Shown: positions 10,803-19,913, counted from the stretch's first letter. The stretch is 39,281 bases of DNA from Acidimicrobiales bacterium (GCA_024638815.1 JAHEJM010000029.1:1-39281); one strand, 5' to 3'. Made by a program: numbers and translations. The notes: generated from the letters alone by a model not told the origin.

Positions 10803-12221
10803 TCAGGCCGATTCGTCGCCGGCCTCGGACTTCGCCGGCTCGTCACCCTCCAGCTCTGCGTAGTATTCGGCCCACGCCTGTTCGACATCGGGGTCGACCT
10901 CGCTGGGTCCGATGTAGTTGCCCTCGTCGTCGAAGGCGTGCTCACCGAAGTGCTCCTGGTACTCCTGAGCCACGACGCCACCCTCGGCGGCCTGCTTGAT
11001 GGACAGGCTGATGCGGCGACGCTGCAGGTCGATGTCGATGATCTTGACCCAAAGCTCCTCGCCCGGGGTCACCACCTGCTCCGGCAGGTCGATGTGGTGG
11101 GCCGACATCTCCGAGATGTGGACCAGACCCTCGATTCCCTCGCCCACCTGGACGAAGGCACCAAAGGGTACGAGCTTGGTGACCCGGCCGTACACCAGCT
11201 CACCCACCTGGTGGGTGGAGGCGAACTCCTGCCACGGATCCTGCTGGGTGGCCTTGAGGGACAGGCTGATGCGCTCCCGGTCGAGATCGACCTCGAGCAC
11301 CTGAACCGTGACCTCGTCACCGACCGACACCACCGAACCCGGGTGGTCGACATGCTTCCAGGAGAGCTCGGACACGTGGATCAGGCCGTCCATGCCGCCG
11401 AGATCCACGAAGGCACCGAAGTTGACCACCGACGACACCACACCGGTTCGAATCTCGCCCGGTGTGAGGTTGGTGAGGAAGTTCTCCCGCTGCTCCTTCT
11501 GGGTCTCCTCGAGGTAGGCCCGGCGGGACAGCACGACGTTGTTACGATTCTTGTCCAGCTCGATGATCTTGGCCTCGATGGAACGACCGATGTAGGGCTG
11601 GAGATCGCGGACCCGACGGAGTTCGACCAGCGATGCCGGCAGGAAGCCCCGCAGCCCGATATCGACGATCAGACCGCCCTTGACCACTTCGATGACCGGG
11701 CCTTCGACCACCCCGTCGCGTTCCTTGATGGCCTCGATGGTGCCCCAGGCCCGCTCGTACTGGGCCCGCTTCTTCGACAGGAGCAGACGCCCCTCCTTGT
11801 CCTCCTTCTGGAGGACAAGGGCTTCGACCTGATCGCCGATCGACACCAGTTCACCGGGATCGACGTCATTGCGGATGGACAGCTCACGAGCCGGGATCAC
11901 GCCCTCGCTCTTGTAGCCGATGTCGACCAGGACCTCGTCGCGGTCGACCCGAACAACGGTGCCGTGCACCATCTGGCCGTCATCGACCACCACCATGGAA
12001 GCGGCATAGGCGTCATCGAGCGAACCCTCGAGATCGTTGGCGGTTATCTGGCGGGGAACGTACTCGTCGGCCGAGGCGTCGGCCGCCTGTTCGGTCATGC
12101 TCGACTGTTCGGTGGGCTGGTTGTCAGCGAGGGGATCGCTCATACTTGCTTCTGTTGTTACGTCGGTGGTCGACACGGATAATGGAGATGCTTTCTGATC
12201 GTCGTCTGCCCGGCTGTTCAT
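10803..12221 (-). CDS. rpsA: 30S ribosomal protein S1
   Basis: The 472-residue protein has four S1 RNA-binding repeats at roughly residues 80-150, 165-230, 250-320 and 335-405. Hallmarks are VHGTVVRVDRDEVLVDIGYK, KGGLIVDIGLRGFLPASLVE, VVSSVVNFGAFVDLGG and GRVTKLVPFGAFVQVGEG. Four domains, instead of six in Escherichia coli, is the normal actinobacterial form. S1 binds mRNA on the small ribosomal subunit. The acidic tail (EYYAELEGDEPAKSEAGDES) is less conserved. The start was set at the ATG 12221-12219 because GGAGAA precedes it by seven bases; ATG 12143 (MSDPLADNQ) and an upstream ATG at 12287 are alternatives. Confidence 0.93.
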   Translation of the reverse strand: MNSRADDDQKASPLSVSTTDVTTEASMSDPLADNQPTEQSSMTEQAADASADEYVPRQITANDLEGSLDDAYAASMVVVDDGQMVHGTVVRVDRDEVLVDIGYKSEGVIPARELSIRNDVDPGELVSIGDQVEALVLQKEDKEGRLLLSKKRAQYERAWGTIEAIKERDGVVEGPVIEVVKGGLIVDIGLRGFLPASLVELRRVRDLQPYIGRSIEAKIIELDKNRNNVVLSRRAYLEETQKEQRENFLTNLTPGEIRTGVVSSVVNFGAFVDLGGMDGLIHVSELSWKHVDHPGSVVSVGDEVTVQVLEVDLDRERISLSLKATQQDPWQEFASTHQVGELVYGRVTKLVPFGAFVQVGEGIEGLVHISEMSAHHIDLPEQVVTPGEELWVKIIDIDLQRRRISLSIKQAAEGGVVAQEYQEHFGEHAFDDEGNYIGPSEVDPDVEQAWAEYYAELEGDEPAKSEAGDESA

Positions 12222-12292
12222 CGACTTCTCCGGGGGCCCTGGATTGGATTGAGGGCACGCAAACGAGGGCGGGACGGTCCCGGCCACTGATC

Positions 12293-12320
12293 AGGTTATC
12301 AGCAACTGGACGGGGAACAA
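12293..12320 (-). promoter_or_regulatory. Candidate rpsA promoter
   Basis: On the minus strand TTGTTC (12320-12315) and TAACCT (12298-12293, preceded by TGA) are separated by 16 bp and lie about 70 bp before the chosen rpsA start. The match to a housekeeping promoter is only fair. Confidence 0.35.
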
Positions 12321-12368
12321 TAGGGTGTGACGGCGCACCCGGTCCCGGGTTGTCGACCGACGACCCCG

Positions 12369-13181
12369 TCACCGCCGGCGGCGGGCCACCAGTAGGAATT
12401 CGTGATCGTCGGGAGTCGGGGGCCGCTCACCGTAGCGACCCGGGCTGACACCGTGCACCGCCAACGGATGGAGACCAACGGCCCGGGCCAACAGTCGCAG
12501 TTCCCGGGGCGTGTAGCAGGTGGTCCACAGCTCAGCCTGCATCACTCGTCCGTCGTCGTCCATGACCTCGGTGTGTTCGTGGTTGACCCCGGACTCGGCG
12601 TCGAAGCTGTCGCCTTCGTCACGATGCCGGGCCTGGAAGTAGGCCGAGAACGCCGAGACCACGACCAGCCCGCCGGGGCGGGCGGCCCGAGCCATCGTGG
12701 TGAGAATGGGCTCATCGAGCTCGAGTGTCGCCGGTGAGCGGGGCGCGACCGGACCTCCGGACACGCCGAATGCTCCCTGGCACAAGGAGACGACCAGGTC
12801 GAACGAGCCCGCCAGGTCGGGATGGTCGGCCAACAGGTTTGCGGCGTCGACCCTCAGGAATCGACAGTGGGCCAGGCCCTGGGCGGTGGCGGCCTCGGTG
12901 GCGAGGTCGACGAAACGCTCGGCGATGTCGACGCCCAGCACCGTACATCCCCGGCGGGCCAGAGCCAGGCTGTGACGACCGGGGCCGCAACCCACGTCAA
13001 GGACACGAAGGTTCCGGATCGCCGGTGGCTCACTCGCCGTACCGTCGGCCGACCATACCCGCCGGGCCAACTGGAGGATGGCGTCGACCTCGTTGTCGGT
13101 GCCCTTGGTGAACGAGTAGCGCAGATACGCCGACCCCATGTGGTCCGCCAATGGCTCGAACCAGTGGTCGAAGTCAGCCAT
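12369..13181 (-). CDS. Class I SAM-dependent methyltransferase
   Basis: From MADFDHWFEPLADHMG the protein has 270 residues. The Rossmann-type SAM site is clear: motif I VLDVGCGPGRHSLALARRG, then the acidic strand end VLGVDIAERFVDLA, LRVDAANLL, and FDLVVSLCQGAFG as the post-II strand. The substrate is unknown; the fold is shared by small-molecule and tRNA methyltransferases. The frame stays open upstream through three 17-codon repeats, giving a possible 57-residue extension, but the family-like sequence starts at the ATG 13181-13179, so I chose that. A CCCC-GAC-GGGG hairpin sits four bases before this ATG and might mask or replace the ribosome binding site. Confidence 0.8.
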   Translation of the reverse strand: MADFDHWFEPLADHMGSAYLRYSFTKGTDNEVDAILQLARRVWSADGTASEPPAIRNLRVLDVGCGPGRHSLALARRGCTVLGVDIAERFVDLATEAATAQGLAHCRFLRVDAANLLADHPDLAGSFDLVVSLCQGAFGVSGGPVAPRSPATLELDEPILTTMARAARPGGLVVVSAFSAYFQARHRDEGDSFDAESGVNHEHTEVMDDDGRVMQAELWTTCYTPRELRLLARAVGLHPLAVHGVSPGRYGERPPTPDDHEFLLVARRRR

Positions 13182-13182
13182 C

Positions 13183-13335
13183 GTTGCCCCGTCGGGGCAC
13201 CCGAGTTTCGCCTCCATCGAAACATCGCCCGGCGTTGCCCCTTCGGGGCACCCGAGTTTCGCCTCCATCGAAACATCGCCCGGCGTTGCCCCTTCGGGGC
13301 ACCCGAGTTTCGCCTTCGGCGAAACATCGCCGGGC
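13183..13335. repeat. Three tandem 51-bp repeats with internal hairpins, between polA and methyltransferase
   Basis: Units occupy 13183-13233, 13234-13284 and 13285-13335. Each begins GTTGCCCC(G/T)TCGGGGCACC, which contains a GCCCC/GGGGC hairpin, followed by CGAGTTTCGCC and ending GAAACATCGCCSGGC. Units 1 and 2 differ at one base. Unit 3 has TTCGG in place of TCCAT, which turns its second half into a TTTCGCC-TTC-GGCGAAA hairpin. The length is a multiple of three and the minus frame in phase with the methyltransferase is open through all units (GDVSMEAKLGCPEGATP per unit). Confidence 0.9.
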
Positions 13336-13356
13336 CACCAATCCATCATCAATCCT

Positions 13357-16074
13357 TCAATCCTTGGCAGCAGCCCAGGTTCGACCGAAGCTCAAGTTCA
13401 CCTCAAGCGGGACCCGGAGATCGAACGCGCCACCCAGATCGGCCAGCACCACCTCGGTCACCTTGTCCCGCTCGTCCGGCGGTACTTCGAGAATCACCTC
13501 GTCGTGGACCTGGAGAACCAGCCGGCTGGTGAACCCACCATCGGCCAACGACCGGTGGAGCCGGACCAGGGCGACCTTGAAGATGTCGGCGGCCAGACCC
13601 TGGATACCGGCGTTCATGGCCTGTCGCTCACCGGCCTGGCGGACATTGCGGTTGTCGCTCATCAGCTCGGGGATGGCCCGGCGACGGCCGAACAACGTCT
13701 CGGTGTAGCCCCGGTTGCGGGCCTCGGTGACGGTGGCCTCCATGTAGGCCTTGACCGCCGGGAAGCTCTCGAAATAGGCGTCGAGGATGGTGGCCGCGTC
13801 CCGGGTCGGGATTCCCAGTCGCTGGCCCAATCCGTAGGCCTCCATCCCGTAGGCCAGGCCGTACGAAACCATCTTGGCCTTGCTCCGCTGTTCGAAGCTG
13901 ACCCCGTCGGGTTCGACATCGAACACCCGGGCCGCCGTGATGGCGTGGACGTCATCACCCGAGGTGAATGCCCCGATCAGACCGGGGTCGTCGGCCAGGT
14001 GCGCGATGCAGCGCAGCTCGATCTGGTTGTAATCGGCCACCAGCAGCTCGCAGCCGTCGGCGGCCACGAAGGCCTTTCGGAAACTGCGACCCAGTTCGGT
14101 CCGAACCGGGATGTTGTGGAGGTTGGGATGCTCGCTGGACAGCCGCCCGGTACGAGCCACCGTCTGGTTGAAGGTGGCGTGGATTCGGCCGTCGTCGGCC
14201 ACAGCGTCGAGCAGCGGCTGACCGTAGGTGGAGCGCAGCTTCTCCACCTCCCGGTACCGCAGTAGGTGGTCGACGATGCGGTGCTCACCGCTCAGCTTCT
14301 CCAGCGTGGCCTGATCGGTGGAATAGCCGGTCTTGGTCTTCTTGCCCGGCGTCAGACCGAGACGATCGAACAGGATCTCCTGGAGCTTCTTGGTGGAGTT
14401 GACGTTGAACTCCTCGCCTGCGTCCTCCTGAATGGCGGAGGCAAGAGCCTCGGCCTCATCGGTCATCGACCGATTGAGCGATTCGAGTTCCTCCCGATCG
14501 ACGGCGATCCCCATGTGTTCCATTTGGGCCAGCACCGTGACCAGGGGGACTTCGACGTCGTCGTTGAGGGCGGTGAGGCCGTGCTCCTCGATACTCTCGG
14601 CCAGCGGCCGAGCCAGGACAGCCACGCCGGCGGCCCCAAGAGCGGTCTCGTCGGCCGGGCTGACGGCCTGATCACCGAAGTCGAGCTGGCCGTCGGGAAC
14701 CGCCGTCCCCTCGGGAAGCCGGAACTCGGTGTGATCGGCCAGCAGGGCGTCGAGCGGGTAGGCGTTGCCACCGGGATCGAGGAGATAGGCGGCGAGCATG
14801 GTGTCGAGTCGCAGTCCCGGGGTGTCGATTCCTCGCAACAGCAACGCCCGGACCAGTGATTTGGCGTCATGAGCCACGATGCCGGGTCCCTCCGATCCGA
14901 ACAGCGTCACCAACTCGGCCGCCACGTTCGGGGCGTCGAGATCGGCACCGGCCAACCACCGTACGTCGATCGGACCGTCGCTCGGACCGGTGGTGGTCAG
15001 GGCCAATCCGTCGAGCCTCCAACCGTTTCCGGCCGCCACCGTGGTCGGCGTCAGCAAGCCGGCGGCGGCGATACGGGTCGGAGGCCGAGCCGATCGTGCC
15101 TCATCCGACAGCTCCCGCAAACCGGCCGCCGCAGCGTCGGGATCACCGTAGACCACCAGCTCGATGGCCAAGTCCCGGCGATCGGCTGACACAGTCGTAC
15201 CGGTGAACGCTTCCTCCAGGCGGTTGAAAAGGGTCCGAAACTCGAGGAAGTCGAACAGCTTGCGGACCTCGTCCCGGTCGTAGGGCTTGAGTCCCATAAG
15301 GTTCTCGGGCTCCACATCCAGCTCGACATCCCGCATCAGCTCCATGACGATGGCGTTGACCCGAACCTGGTCTTCGGCTTCGGTCAGGTTCTCCCTCAAC
15401 TTGGGTGTCTGCTCCTCGAGATGGTCGAAGATGCCGTCGAGATCGCCGTACTTGTTCAGCAGCTTGGCAGCGGTCTTCTCCCCCACCCCGGGTACGCCGG
15501 GCAGGTTGTCCGACGTATCACCGCGAAGGGCGGCGTACTGGACGTACTTCTCCGGTGGCACCCCGGTGCGGTCCAGAATGCCGGCCTCGTCGTACACGGC
15601 GTAGTCGCTGACCCCCCGCTTGTTGTACACCACCTTGATGTGGGGATCGGCCACCAGCTGGTAGCTGTCCCGGTCACCGGTCACGATGAGGACGTCGAGT
15701 CCGGCGGCGGCGGCCTGGTCGGCCAATGTGGCCAGAATATCGTCGGCCTCGACGCCGGGCTTCTCCAGCTGGCGAATACCGAGGCTGTCCAACACCTCCC
15801 GAACCAACCCCATCTGCTGCTTGAGAATGTCGGGGGCGGCCGACCGGTTGGCCTTGTAGGTCACGACCCGTTCATGACGGAACGTCGGCTCGGGCCGGTC
15901 GAAGGCCACGGCCACACCGCCCGGCTGGTGGTCGCGGATCAGGTTGATCAGCATGGACGTGAAACCGAACACCGCATTGGTGATCTGCCCGCTGGCGGTG
16001 GCCAGATCCTGTGGCAGGGCATGAAAGGCCCGGTAGGTCAGTGAGTTCCCGTCGATGAGCATCAAGGTCGGCAT
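13357..16074 (-). CDS. polA: DNA polymerase I
   Basis: The 905-residue protein is a family A polymerase for Okazaki fragment processing and repair. The N-terminal 5'-3' exonuclease/flap domain (1-300) begins MLIDGNSLTYRAFHALP and includes VEADDILATLADQA, VTGDRDSYQLV and RGDTSDNLPGVPGVGEKTA. The central 3'-5' exonuclease-like domain (about 320-500) lacks the catalytic acidic motif (the region reads GPIDVRWL), so proofreading is probably absent, as in Mycobacterium and Taq enzymes. The polymerase domain has motif A DYNQIELR, motif B RSKAKMVSYGLAYG and motif C QVHDEV. The start is the ATG 16074-16072. The stop lies 22 bp before the tandem repeats. Confidence 0.96.
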   Translation of the reverse strand: MPTLMLIDGNSLTYRAFHALPQDLATASGQITNAVFGFTSMLINLIRDHQPGGVAVAFDRPEPTFRHERVVTYKANRSAAPDILKQQMGLVREVLDSLGIRQLEKPGVEADDILATLADQAAAAGLDVLIVTGDRDSYQLVADPHIKVVYNKRGVSDYAVYDEAGILDRTGVPPEKYVQYAALRGDTSDNLPGVPGVGEKTAAKLLNKYGDLDGIFDHLEEQTPKLRENLTEAEDQVRVNAIVMELMRDVELDVEPENLMGLKPYDRDEVRKLFDFLEFRTLFNRLEEAFTGTTVSADRRDLAIELVVYGDPDAAAAGLRELSDEARSARPPTRIAAAGLLTPTTVAAGNGWRLDGLALTTTGPSDGPIDVRWLAGADLDAPNVAAELVTLFGSEGPGIVAHDAKSLVRALLLRGIDTPGLRLDTMLAAYLLDPGGNAYPLDALLADHTEFRLPEGTAVPDGQLDFGDQAVSPADETALGAAGVAVLARPLAESIEEHGLTALNDDVEVPLVTVLAQMEHMGIAVDREELESLNRSMTDEAEALASAIQEDAGEEFNVNSTKKLQEILFDRLGLTPGKKTKTGYSTDQATLEKLSGEHRIVDHLLRYREVEKLRSTYGQPLLDAVADDGRIHATFNQTVARTGRLSSEHPNLHNIPVRTELGRSFRKAFVAADGCELLVADYNQIELRCIAHLADDPGLIGAFTSGDDVHAITAARVFDVEPDGVSFEQRSKAKMVSYGLAYGMEAYGLGQRLGIPTRDAATILDAYFESFPAVKAYMEATVTEARNRGYTETLFGRRRAIPELMSDNRNVRQAGERQAMNAGIQGLAADIFKVALVRLHRSLADGGFTSRLVLQVHDEVILEVPPDERDKVTEVVLADLGGAFDLRVPLEVNLSFGRTWAAAKD

Positions 16075-16295
16075 CGATATCGAGCCTAGTTTCGCTTGGT
16101 GCTTGGATGTTCACGATTGAGTCAAGTTTCGGCGACGTTTGGCCGGAGGCCAAACTCAAGCCGTCTTCGGCCGTCGGCAAGAGCACCGTCTCGCCGTACC
16201 AGGTTTCCTCGGTGACGAAATCATTCAACCCGGCGCCAAGTTCACCCAACCCGGTCAAAGACGGGGGCTCGGCCGTCGGCCGGGACACCCGGACC

Positions 16296-16874
16296 TCAGG
16301 GTGACAGCTCGCCGTCGATGATCTTCTCGGCAACCGCCTTCATCGAGGTCCGGCTGCTCATGGCCGTCTGCTGAAGGAATCGGAAGGCCTGTTGCTCACC
16401 CATGTCGTATTCGTCCATCAACCGACCCTTGGCCCGGTCCACGACCTTGCGGGTCTCGAGCTGCTCGGCCAGAGACTCCGACTGCTCCGACAACGCAACC
16501 AGCTCCCGGAACCGGGCAACCGCCAACTCGATGGCGGGAACCAACTCGGACTGCTGGTAGGGCTTGACCAGGTAGGCCAGGGCACCGGCATCGCGAGCCT
16601 GCTCCACCAGATCCCGCTGGGAGAAGGCGGTGAGGATGACCACCGCGGCCAGCCGCTCACCCACGATCTCCCGGGCCGCGGCCAGGCCGTCGACCTCGGG
16701 CATCTTGATATCGAGGATGGCGACATCGGGTCGATGGCGGCGAACCAGCTCAACCGCTTCCTCACCGTTGCCGGCCTCGGCCACGACGTCGTAGCCCTCC
16801 TCCTGCAACGATTCGCGGAGATCGAGCCGGATGAGGGGTTCGTCTTCGGCAATGACCACTCGCTTCGCCGCCAT
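16296..16874 (-). CDS. pdtaR: ANTAR-domain response regulator PdtaR
   Basis: The 192-residue protein has a receiver domain (1-120), with acidic pocket EDE (10-12), phospho-acceptor Asp55 in AILDIKMPE and Lys104 in LVKPY, and a C-terminal ANTAR RNA-binding domain (about 125-185; VVDRAKGRLMDEYDMGEQQAFRFLQQTAM). PdtaR proteins are phosphorylated by the soluble kinase PdtaS and act as transcription antiterminators on paired RNA hairpins. No PdtaS gene is in this window. The ATG (16874-16872) overlaps the stop of the upstream gene by one base and is preceded by GGAGG at seven bases, so translation is coupled; a TTG three bases earlier is the alternative start. Confidence 0.92.
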   Translation of the reverse strand: MAAKRVVIAEDEPLIRLDLRESLQEEGYDVVAEAGNGEEAVELVRRHRPDVAILDIKMPEVDGLAAAREIVGERLAAVVILTAFSQRDLVEQARDAGALAYLVKPYQQSELVPAIELAVARFRELVALSEQSESLAEQLETRKVVDRAKGRLMDEYDMGEQQAFRFLQQTAMSSRTSMKAVAEKIIDGELSP

Positions 16875-17164
16875 CAACGCGCCTCCGATAACTGGTCGAG
16901 CAAACGGTCCTGCGCCAGTTCGAGTTCCGCCAGGCGTTTCAGTTTGGCATCCCTGTCTCGTTGGAGGGCGGTCACCGCCCGGGCGGCGTCGCGATGATCG
17001 GCCGACGCCTGGGGCGTTTCCGACACCAGGGCCCGAAGGCGTGAATCCTCGGCCTCGTCGGTTACCTGACGAAGCTGTTCGTCGATGACCCCCAGCTCCT
17101 CGCGAAGCCTGCGGGCCTCGTCAGTGACGGCCATCAGCTTCTTCTCCACCGATCGACGGAACAC
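16874..17164 (-). CDS. Small coiled-coil protein of unknown function, coupled to pdtaR
   Basis: The 96-residue protein starts with GTG and is almost wholly charged and helical: two predicted coiled-coil segments (about 5-45 and 60-95) separated by a short loop. It has no membrane segment or Cys motif. GGGGAAG precedes the start. Its stop and the pdtaR start share a base (TGATG), so the two products are probably made in proportion. I do not recognise a named family. Placement suggests a partner or modulator of PdtaR, but this is inference from position only. Confidence 0.7.
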   Translation of the reverse strand: MFRRSVEKKLMAVTDEARRLREELGVIDEQLRQVTDEAEDSRLRALVSETPQASADHRDAARAVTALQRDRDAKLKRLAELELAQDRLLDQLSEAR

Positions 17165-17285
17165 GGGCTTCCCCGGACTAGGCCGACCGGGGGGCAGCCC
17201 GTCCCCACCCGGTTCCGGAACTGTTGGTTGTCATGTTGTACGGGTTTTCACTCATGGCGATCAGCTCATGTCGTTGACGTCGGCC

Positions 17286-17371
<86 letters not shown>

Positions 17372-17613
17372 ATCAATGACTGCATTGACAAGAACCTGAC
17401 GGGATCAGTGGACAGATACTTGTGGTCTGCGGCCTGATAGAGCATACAACTCCACACCCCCAACGCCATGGCTTTCGCCGGTACCGGGCACCGAGGGAAC
17501 GTCCGCCATGGCACCTGGTCGAATGGCTGAGGCCGGTGTGGCGAACGACGACGGGCGCCCGCAGGGGTCGAGGGGATGAAACGTTCTGCCCGGACGCGAA
17601 GTCAGACTGTTCA
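17372..17613. other. Intergenic region between tRNA-Leu and fabD
   Basis: No gene is supported here. It should hold the divergent promoters of the tRNA and the fab operon. TTGACA occurs at 17385-17390 without a good -10, and TTGTGG (17420-17425) precedes a TACAAC-like box (17445-17450) with a long 19-bp spacer. I would not call either with confidence. Confidence 0.4.
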
Positions 17614-18813
17614 ATGACCGCTGTGATGATTGCCTTTACCTATCCGGGCCAAGGGTCCCAGTCCCCGGCCATGGGTGAGCCGTGGACCGACCATCCATCA
17701 TGGGAGTTGGTGGACGAAGCATCGGAGGCGTCGGAACGAGATGTGGAACACCTGCTGCTGAGGGCCGACGCAGAGGAACTGCGGCAGACCCGTAACTCCC
17801 AACTCTCGACCTACGTCATGAGCATGATCGTGCTCGATGCAGTGGAGCGGACAGGCCTCGAACCGGCATTCCACGCCGGCCACAGCCTGGGCGAGTACTC
17901 GGCACTGACCGGGGCCGGGGTGCTCTCCTACGGCGCCGGCGTCCAGCTGGTGACCGAACGAGGCGACGCCATGCAGGCTGCGTCCGAGGCCACCGAGGGT
18001 TCCATGGCAGCCGTGCTTGGGCTCGATGACGAGAAGGTCGACCTTGCCTGCCGTCGAGCCGACGGCGAGGTCTGGGTTGCCAACTACAACTCGGCCGGCC
18101 AAGTGGTCATCGCCGGCGATCCCGACGGCTTGGCCAAAGCAGCGGAGATCGCCAAGGAACTGGGGGCCAAGCGAATCCTGCCCATCAAGGTCAGTGGGGC
18201 GTTCCACACCCCGTTCATGTCACCGGCCCGGGATCGGCTACACAAGGCATTGGCAGAGACGGACCTTCGTGACCCCCACCGACCGGTTTATGCCAACGTC
18301 GACGCAGAACCCCACACCAAGTCGGCCGAGTGGGCCGGGCTCTTGGGTGCTCAGCTGACCAGCCCCGTCCTGTGGCGCCAGACCCTGCACTCCCTCGACG
18401 CCGCCGGCACCACGGTTTTCCTCGAACTCGGACCGGGGACAACTTTGACCGGGCTGGTGAAGCGCACGCTCAAGGGGCGGATGGCGCTAGGCGTGAACTC
18501 ACCGGCCGATGTCGACACCTTGCTCGAGGACCTGTCCCACGCCAGCCAAACCGGCGCGGTGGCCGAAGGTGAACGACTGTACGCGGTGGAACGACTCATC
18601 GTGAGTCCGACAACCGGTGTCTTCCAACCCCACACCGACATGCGCACCGGGCAGGACGTCGCGCGGGGTCAGCCGGTCGGCATGGTCGGAAACACCGAGG
18701 TTCGTTCCGCCTTCGATGGCAGCCTTGAAGGCCTCCTTGCCTTGAATGGCGAGAGGGTGACAACGTCACAACCATTGGCATGGCTTCGAACCCCCTCGGT
18801 GGGGACCCCGTGA
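17614..18813 (+). CDS. fabD: Malonyl-CoA:ACP transacylase with C-terminal biotinyl/lipoyl-like domain
   Basis: The protein transfers malonyl groups from CoA to acyl carrier protein to feed fatty acid elongation. Residues 5-295 form the acyltransferase domain: PGQGSQ (11-16), nucleophile Ser91 in GHSLGEYSA, catalytic His198 in GAFHTPF, and ELGPGTTLTGLVKR near its end. The product has 399 residues, about 90 more than usual. Residues 327-392 resemble a biotinyl/lipoyl hammerhead fold (LIVSPTTGVFQPH, TGQDVARGQPVGMVG, EVRSAFDGSLEGLLALNGE, VTTSQPLAWLR), but the modified lysine of the EAMKM motif is absent. No base change is needed for the fusion; the frame is continuous. ATG 17614 was chosen; ATG 17626 (MIAFTYPG) is equally likely, and neither has a clear ribosome binding site. 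It begins the fab operon. Confidence 0.88.
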   Translation: MTAVMIAFTYPGQGSQSPAMGEPWTDHPSWELVDEASEASERDVEHLLLRADAEELRQTRNSQLSTYVMSMIVLDAVERTGLEPAFHAGHSLGEYSALTGAGVLSYGAGVQLVTERGDAMQAASEATEGSMAAVLGLDDEKVDLACRRADGEVWVANYNSAGQVVIAGDPDGLAKAAEIAKELGAKRILPIKVSGAFHTPFMSPARDRLHKALAETDLRDPHRPVYANVDAEPHTKSAEWAGLLGAQLTSPVLWRQTLHSLDAAGTTVFLELGPGTTLTGLVKRTLKGRMALGVNSPADVDTLLEDLSHASQTGAVAEGERLYAVERLIVSPTTGVFQPHTDMRTGQDVARGQPVGMVGNTEVRSAFDGSLEGLLALNGERVTTSQPLAWLRTPSVGTP

Positions 18814-18932
18814 TTACCGCATCGGCCCACTGACCAGGGGGCTCGGTGGCCGACCTGCGACGTCGTCGATGTCGCCGGGCCGCAATGCCGGCCTGAGACC
18901 AGACTCGATCACTCGCCACGAAAGCACCGATC

Positions 18933-19913
18933 ATGATCTCCAATCCAACATCCGGACCGTCATCAAGCGAGGGCCACGGCATCGGTCCCTGGGGACTGTC
19001 ACTGTCGGGTGTCGGTATTGCCCTTCCCGAGAAGATCCTGGCCAACAGCGATCTGACGGCATGGATGGACACATCCGACGAATGGATTCGAGAACGAACC
19101 GGTATCGCCGAGCGGCGGATCGGTGGATCCACGTCCGGCCTGGCCACGGAGGCCGCCCGCCAAGCCATCGAGGACGCCGACGTGCCGGTGGACAGCATCG
19201 AACAGGTGATCCTCGCCACCACCTCTCCCGACCACATCTGCCCCGGCACGGCTCCTGCTGTGGCCCGGGAACTGGGACTGCAGTGTGGTGCGTTCGACGT
19301 CCAGGCTGCGTGCTCGGGCTGGGTCTACGGCCTGGTGGTGGCCAACGGGCTCCTGCTCCAGGGCATGAATCGTGTCCTGGTGATCGGGGCCGAGTCGCTC
19401 GATCGCATAACCGATTACCACGATCGTGGAACCGGAATCCTGTTCGGCAACGGGGCGGGAGCCGCCATCGTCGACAGGGACGAGACCGGCGCCGGACGGC
19501 TGCTGTCGTGGGACATGGGTTCCAACGGCAACTATGTACACATCCTGTACGCCGAACACGGCGATGTGCTCAAAATGGATGGCCGCGAGGTGTTTCGTCA
19601 GGCGGTCACCGTCATGCAGACGTCGGCCACCAACTCACTGAAGAGGGCCGGGTTGACGGTGGATGACATCGATCTGATCATCCCCCACCAGGCCAACATC
19701 CGAATCGTCGAGGCCGCCTGGAAGAAGCTGGGATTCTCCATGGAGAAGACCGAGATGGTGCTCGAGCACACCGGCAACACCTCGGCCGCCTCCATTCCAC
19801 TCGCCCTCCAGAGCGCCCTCGACAAGGGACGGATTCAGCCCGGCACCAACGTGCTGTTCCTCGGATTCGGCGCCGGCATGACCTGGGCCAGCGCCATTGT
19901 ACGGTGGGCGTGA
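18933..19913 (+). CDS. fabH: Beta-ketoacyl-ACP synthase III
   Basis: The enzyme condenses an acyl-CoA primer with malonyl-ACP to start each fatty acid chain. It has 326 residues with the full Cys-His-Asn triad: Cys127 in DVQAACSGW, His252 in IIPHQAN and Asn282 in EHTGNTSAAS. A glycine-rich GFGAGMTWAS ends the protein. The N-terminus has about 20 extra residues before the first strand; an internal start is possible. It is 119 bp downstream of fabD and overlaps fabG by one base (TGATG). Confidence 0.93.
   Translation: MISNPTSGPSSSEGHGIGPWGLSLSGVGIALPEKILANSDLTAWMDTSDEWIRERTGIAERRIGGSTSGLATEAARQAIEDADVPVDSIEQVILATTSPDHICPGTAPAVARELGLQCGAFDVQAACSGWVYGLVVANGLLLQGMNRVLVIGAESLDRITDYHDRGTGILFGNGAGAAIVDRDETGAGRLLSWDMGSNGNYVHILYAEHGDVLKMDGREVFRQAVTVMQTSATNSLKRAGLTVDDIDLIIPHQANIRIVEAAWKKLGFSMEKTEMVLEHTGNTSAASIPLALQSALDKGRIQPGTNVLFLGFGAGMTWASAIVRWA

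Noticed and set aside
12222-12287. Longer N-terminus for ribosomal protein S1
   Set aside because: The extension has no S1 similarity and the ATG at 12221 has a good ribosome binding site.
13183-13335. CRISPR-like array
   Set aside because: The three units are directly contiguous, with no unique spacers, and no cas gene is near.
17385-17413. Promoter with TTGACA upstream of fabD
   Set aside because: No acceptable -10 lies 16-18 bp downstream.
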